Positions 6,463 to 7,125 of a stretch of 7,125 nucleotides of DNA are shown one piece after another. The notes below the pieces were generated by a model, which was given only the letters and a program-made list of their open reading frames with translations, ran no database searches and had not been told where the DNA came from. Source of the stretch: Thermoprotei archaeon (GTDB lineage: Archaea; Thermoproteota; Thermoprotei; QMSL01; B3-G16); NCBI GenBank assembly GCA_003649665.1, contig QMSL01000068.1, positions 1 through 7,125 on the forward strand, given 5' to 3'. Within the stretch, counting starts at the first letter, position 1. Every line of letters begins with the position of its first letter. A program made the position numbers and the translations under genes.

Positions 6463-6483
6463 GGAGGCGAGCCTTAATCCTCC
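6463..6483. repeat. GC-rich inverted repeat in intergenic DNA
   Basis: GGAGG (6463-6467) and CCTCC (6479-6483) are exact complements separated by 11 bases, with an internal AGGC/GCCT alternative pairing, beside a CCCGGG. The patch is clearly richer in GC than the surrounding intergenic DNA. The stem is short, so it may be a terminator-like or leader structure, or chance. Confidence 0.3.
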
Positions 6484-6568
6484 CCGGGTAGCTCTTATCT
6501 ATTCTCTATAATTTAAGCATAACGCTACTTTTGCCATTCACTATTATCATGGAAGGAAAATATTCCCT

Positions 6569-7125
6569 TTAAATAAGGTGGTTTGTCCTAACCCTTAATG
6601 GTATCAGATGAGATCCATCACATGAGAGTGCTTTCATGTATTCTTTAAATCCCTCCCTACATACCGCAAAGGATACGCCCTCATTAAGAACGTATTTAGC
6701 TATATTTCCCAATATCCTCTTCCTCAGATCCTTACTTAAATAGAACACGTTACGCTTCATTCTAACACCATGAACTAAATAAGCATCCATTATGGCATCT
6801 CCTTTTTCTGGAAAGAGAGCCTTAAGTCTTTTTAGACTATCTCTCCTAGCCTTAAATGTAGAGGTAACAATGTGTTTAGCACCGGCCCTTATTATTTTCG
6901 ATACTAGATCCTCTATCATGCCTAGATCATCATTCACATAGGGTATTATAGGATCGATGCGTACTATTACTGGAACTCCATTTTCAGCCAAAGTACGCAC
7001 AGCTATTAGCCTCTCATTAGGATCTGGTGCATTAGGCTCTATTCTTTTTGCAATTTCTGGGTCAAGTGTTGTTATCGTTATGGAAACGGCTACGTTACCA
7101 GTACTTATTATGTCTAGATCCCTTA
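6569..7125 (-). CDS. SplB-like radical SAM protein (5'-truncated by window edge)
   Basis: C-terminal 184 residues of a radical SAM protein of the spore-photoproduct-lyase-like group (COG1533), open through the window edge; the GTG at 7000 is internal, not the start. Reading in frame from the edge gives RDLDIISTGN, then VAVSITITTLDPEIAKRIEP, then NAPDPNERLIA, the typical middle of this family, followed by VIVRIDPIIPYVNDD, a hallmark strand and loop of the SAM barrel. The end carries FAVCREGFKEYMKALSCDGSHLIP; the Cys pair and CDGSHL tail recur in archaeal members. The N-terminal CxxxCxxC cluster motif lies outside. These proteins are often labelled DNA repair photolyases, but most archaeal members have no proven substrate, and true spore photoproduct lyase activity is not expected here. 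It is followed after 166 bases by the 123-residue gene on the same strand. Confidence 0.92.
   Translation of the reverse strand, partial: RDLDIISTGNVAVSITITTLDPEIAKRIEPNAPDPNERLIAVRTLAENGVPVIVRIDPIIPYVNDDLGMIEDLVSKIIRAGAKHIVTSTFKARRDSLKRLKALFPEKGDAIMDAYLVHGVRMKRNVFYLSKDLRKRILGNIAKYVLNEGVSFAVCREGFKEYMKALSCDGSHLIPLRVRTNHLI

Noticed and set aside
6447..6463. CTGA, 6 bases, then ATGATGA on the minus strand, resembling the D'-C' part of a C/D box guide RNA.
   Set aside because: No convincing C box upstream or D box downstream at the right spacing, so a complete C/D RNA cannot be supported.
6248..6511. Plus-strand open frame of 87 codons overlapping the 123-residue minus-strand gene.
   Set aside because: No ribosome binding site or coding character; the minus-strand frame has a strong Shine-Dalgarno and better composition.
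6551..6570. Imperfect hairpin (AAGGAA / TTCCCTT) after the radical SAM stop, as a terminator.
   Set aside because: The stem has a bulge and is AT-rich, with no clear following T run, so it is too weak to call.

Overview
The window reads as chromosomal DNA from an archaeon, probably a hyperthermophilic member of the Thermoproteota (crenarchaeal lineage). The evidence is indirect: AT-rich DNA with heavy use of ATA, AGG and AGA codons, TATA-box promoters about 25 bases ahead of starts, short or absent leaders, and archaeal protein families (moaB in place of mogA, MoeA fused to a PBP-like domain, archaemetzincin). I cannot name the genus.

The left 4.4 kb is a molybdenum/tungsten cofactor locus. 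A 3'-truncated moaA (first step, GTP to the cyclic pyranopterin precursor) runs leftward off the window. Diverging from it is a tight run of moaB (molybdopterin adenylylation), a divergent moeA paralogue, and a second moeA fused to a C-terminal PBP-like domain (metal insertion). moaB and the first moeA are 15 bases apart, and the two moeA genes overlap. A palindromic TATA box, CTTATAAG, lies between moaA and moaB and is well placed to serve both directions. The genes for the middle steps (moaC, moaD, moaE) are not in view.

The middle (about 4.5 to 6.0 kb) has two rightward genes, each with its own plausible promoter. The first is an archaemetzincin-like protein whose zinc site reads HIIGHFLGLSDC: the catalytic Glu is replaced by Ile and the usual third His ligand by Asp, while the Cys-rich signature is kept. 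It also has a novel N-terminal part of about 130 residues. The second is a 131-residue protein I do not recognise.

The right end holds two leftward genes: a 123-residue helical, Lys-rich protein of unknown function, whose end meets the preceding gene tail to tail with a 9-base gap, and the C-terminal part of a SplB-like radical SAM protein running in from outside the window. I found no tRNA, rRNA, CRISPR array, insertion sequence or phage gene. The best candidates for new biology are the apparently catalytically dead archaemetzincin and the asymmetric MoeA pair, where one paralogue has lost several active-site residues and the other carries an extra ligand-binding domain.
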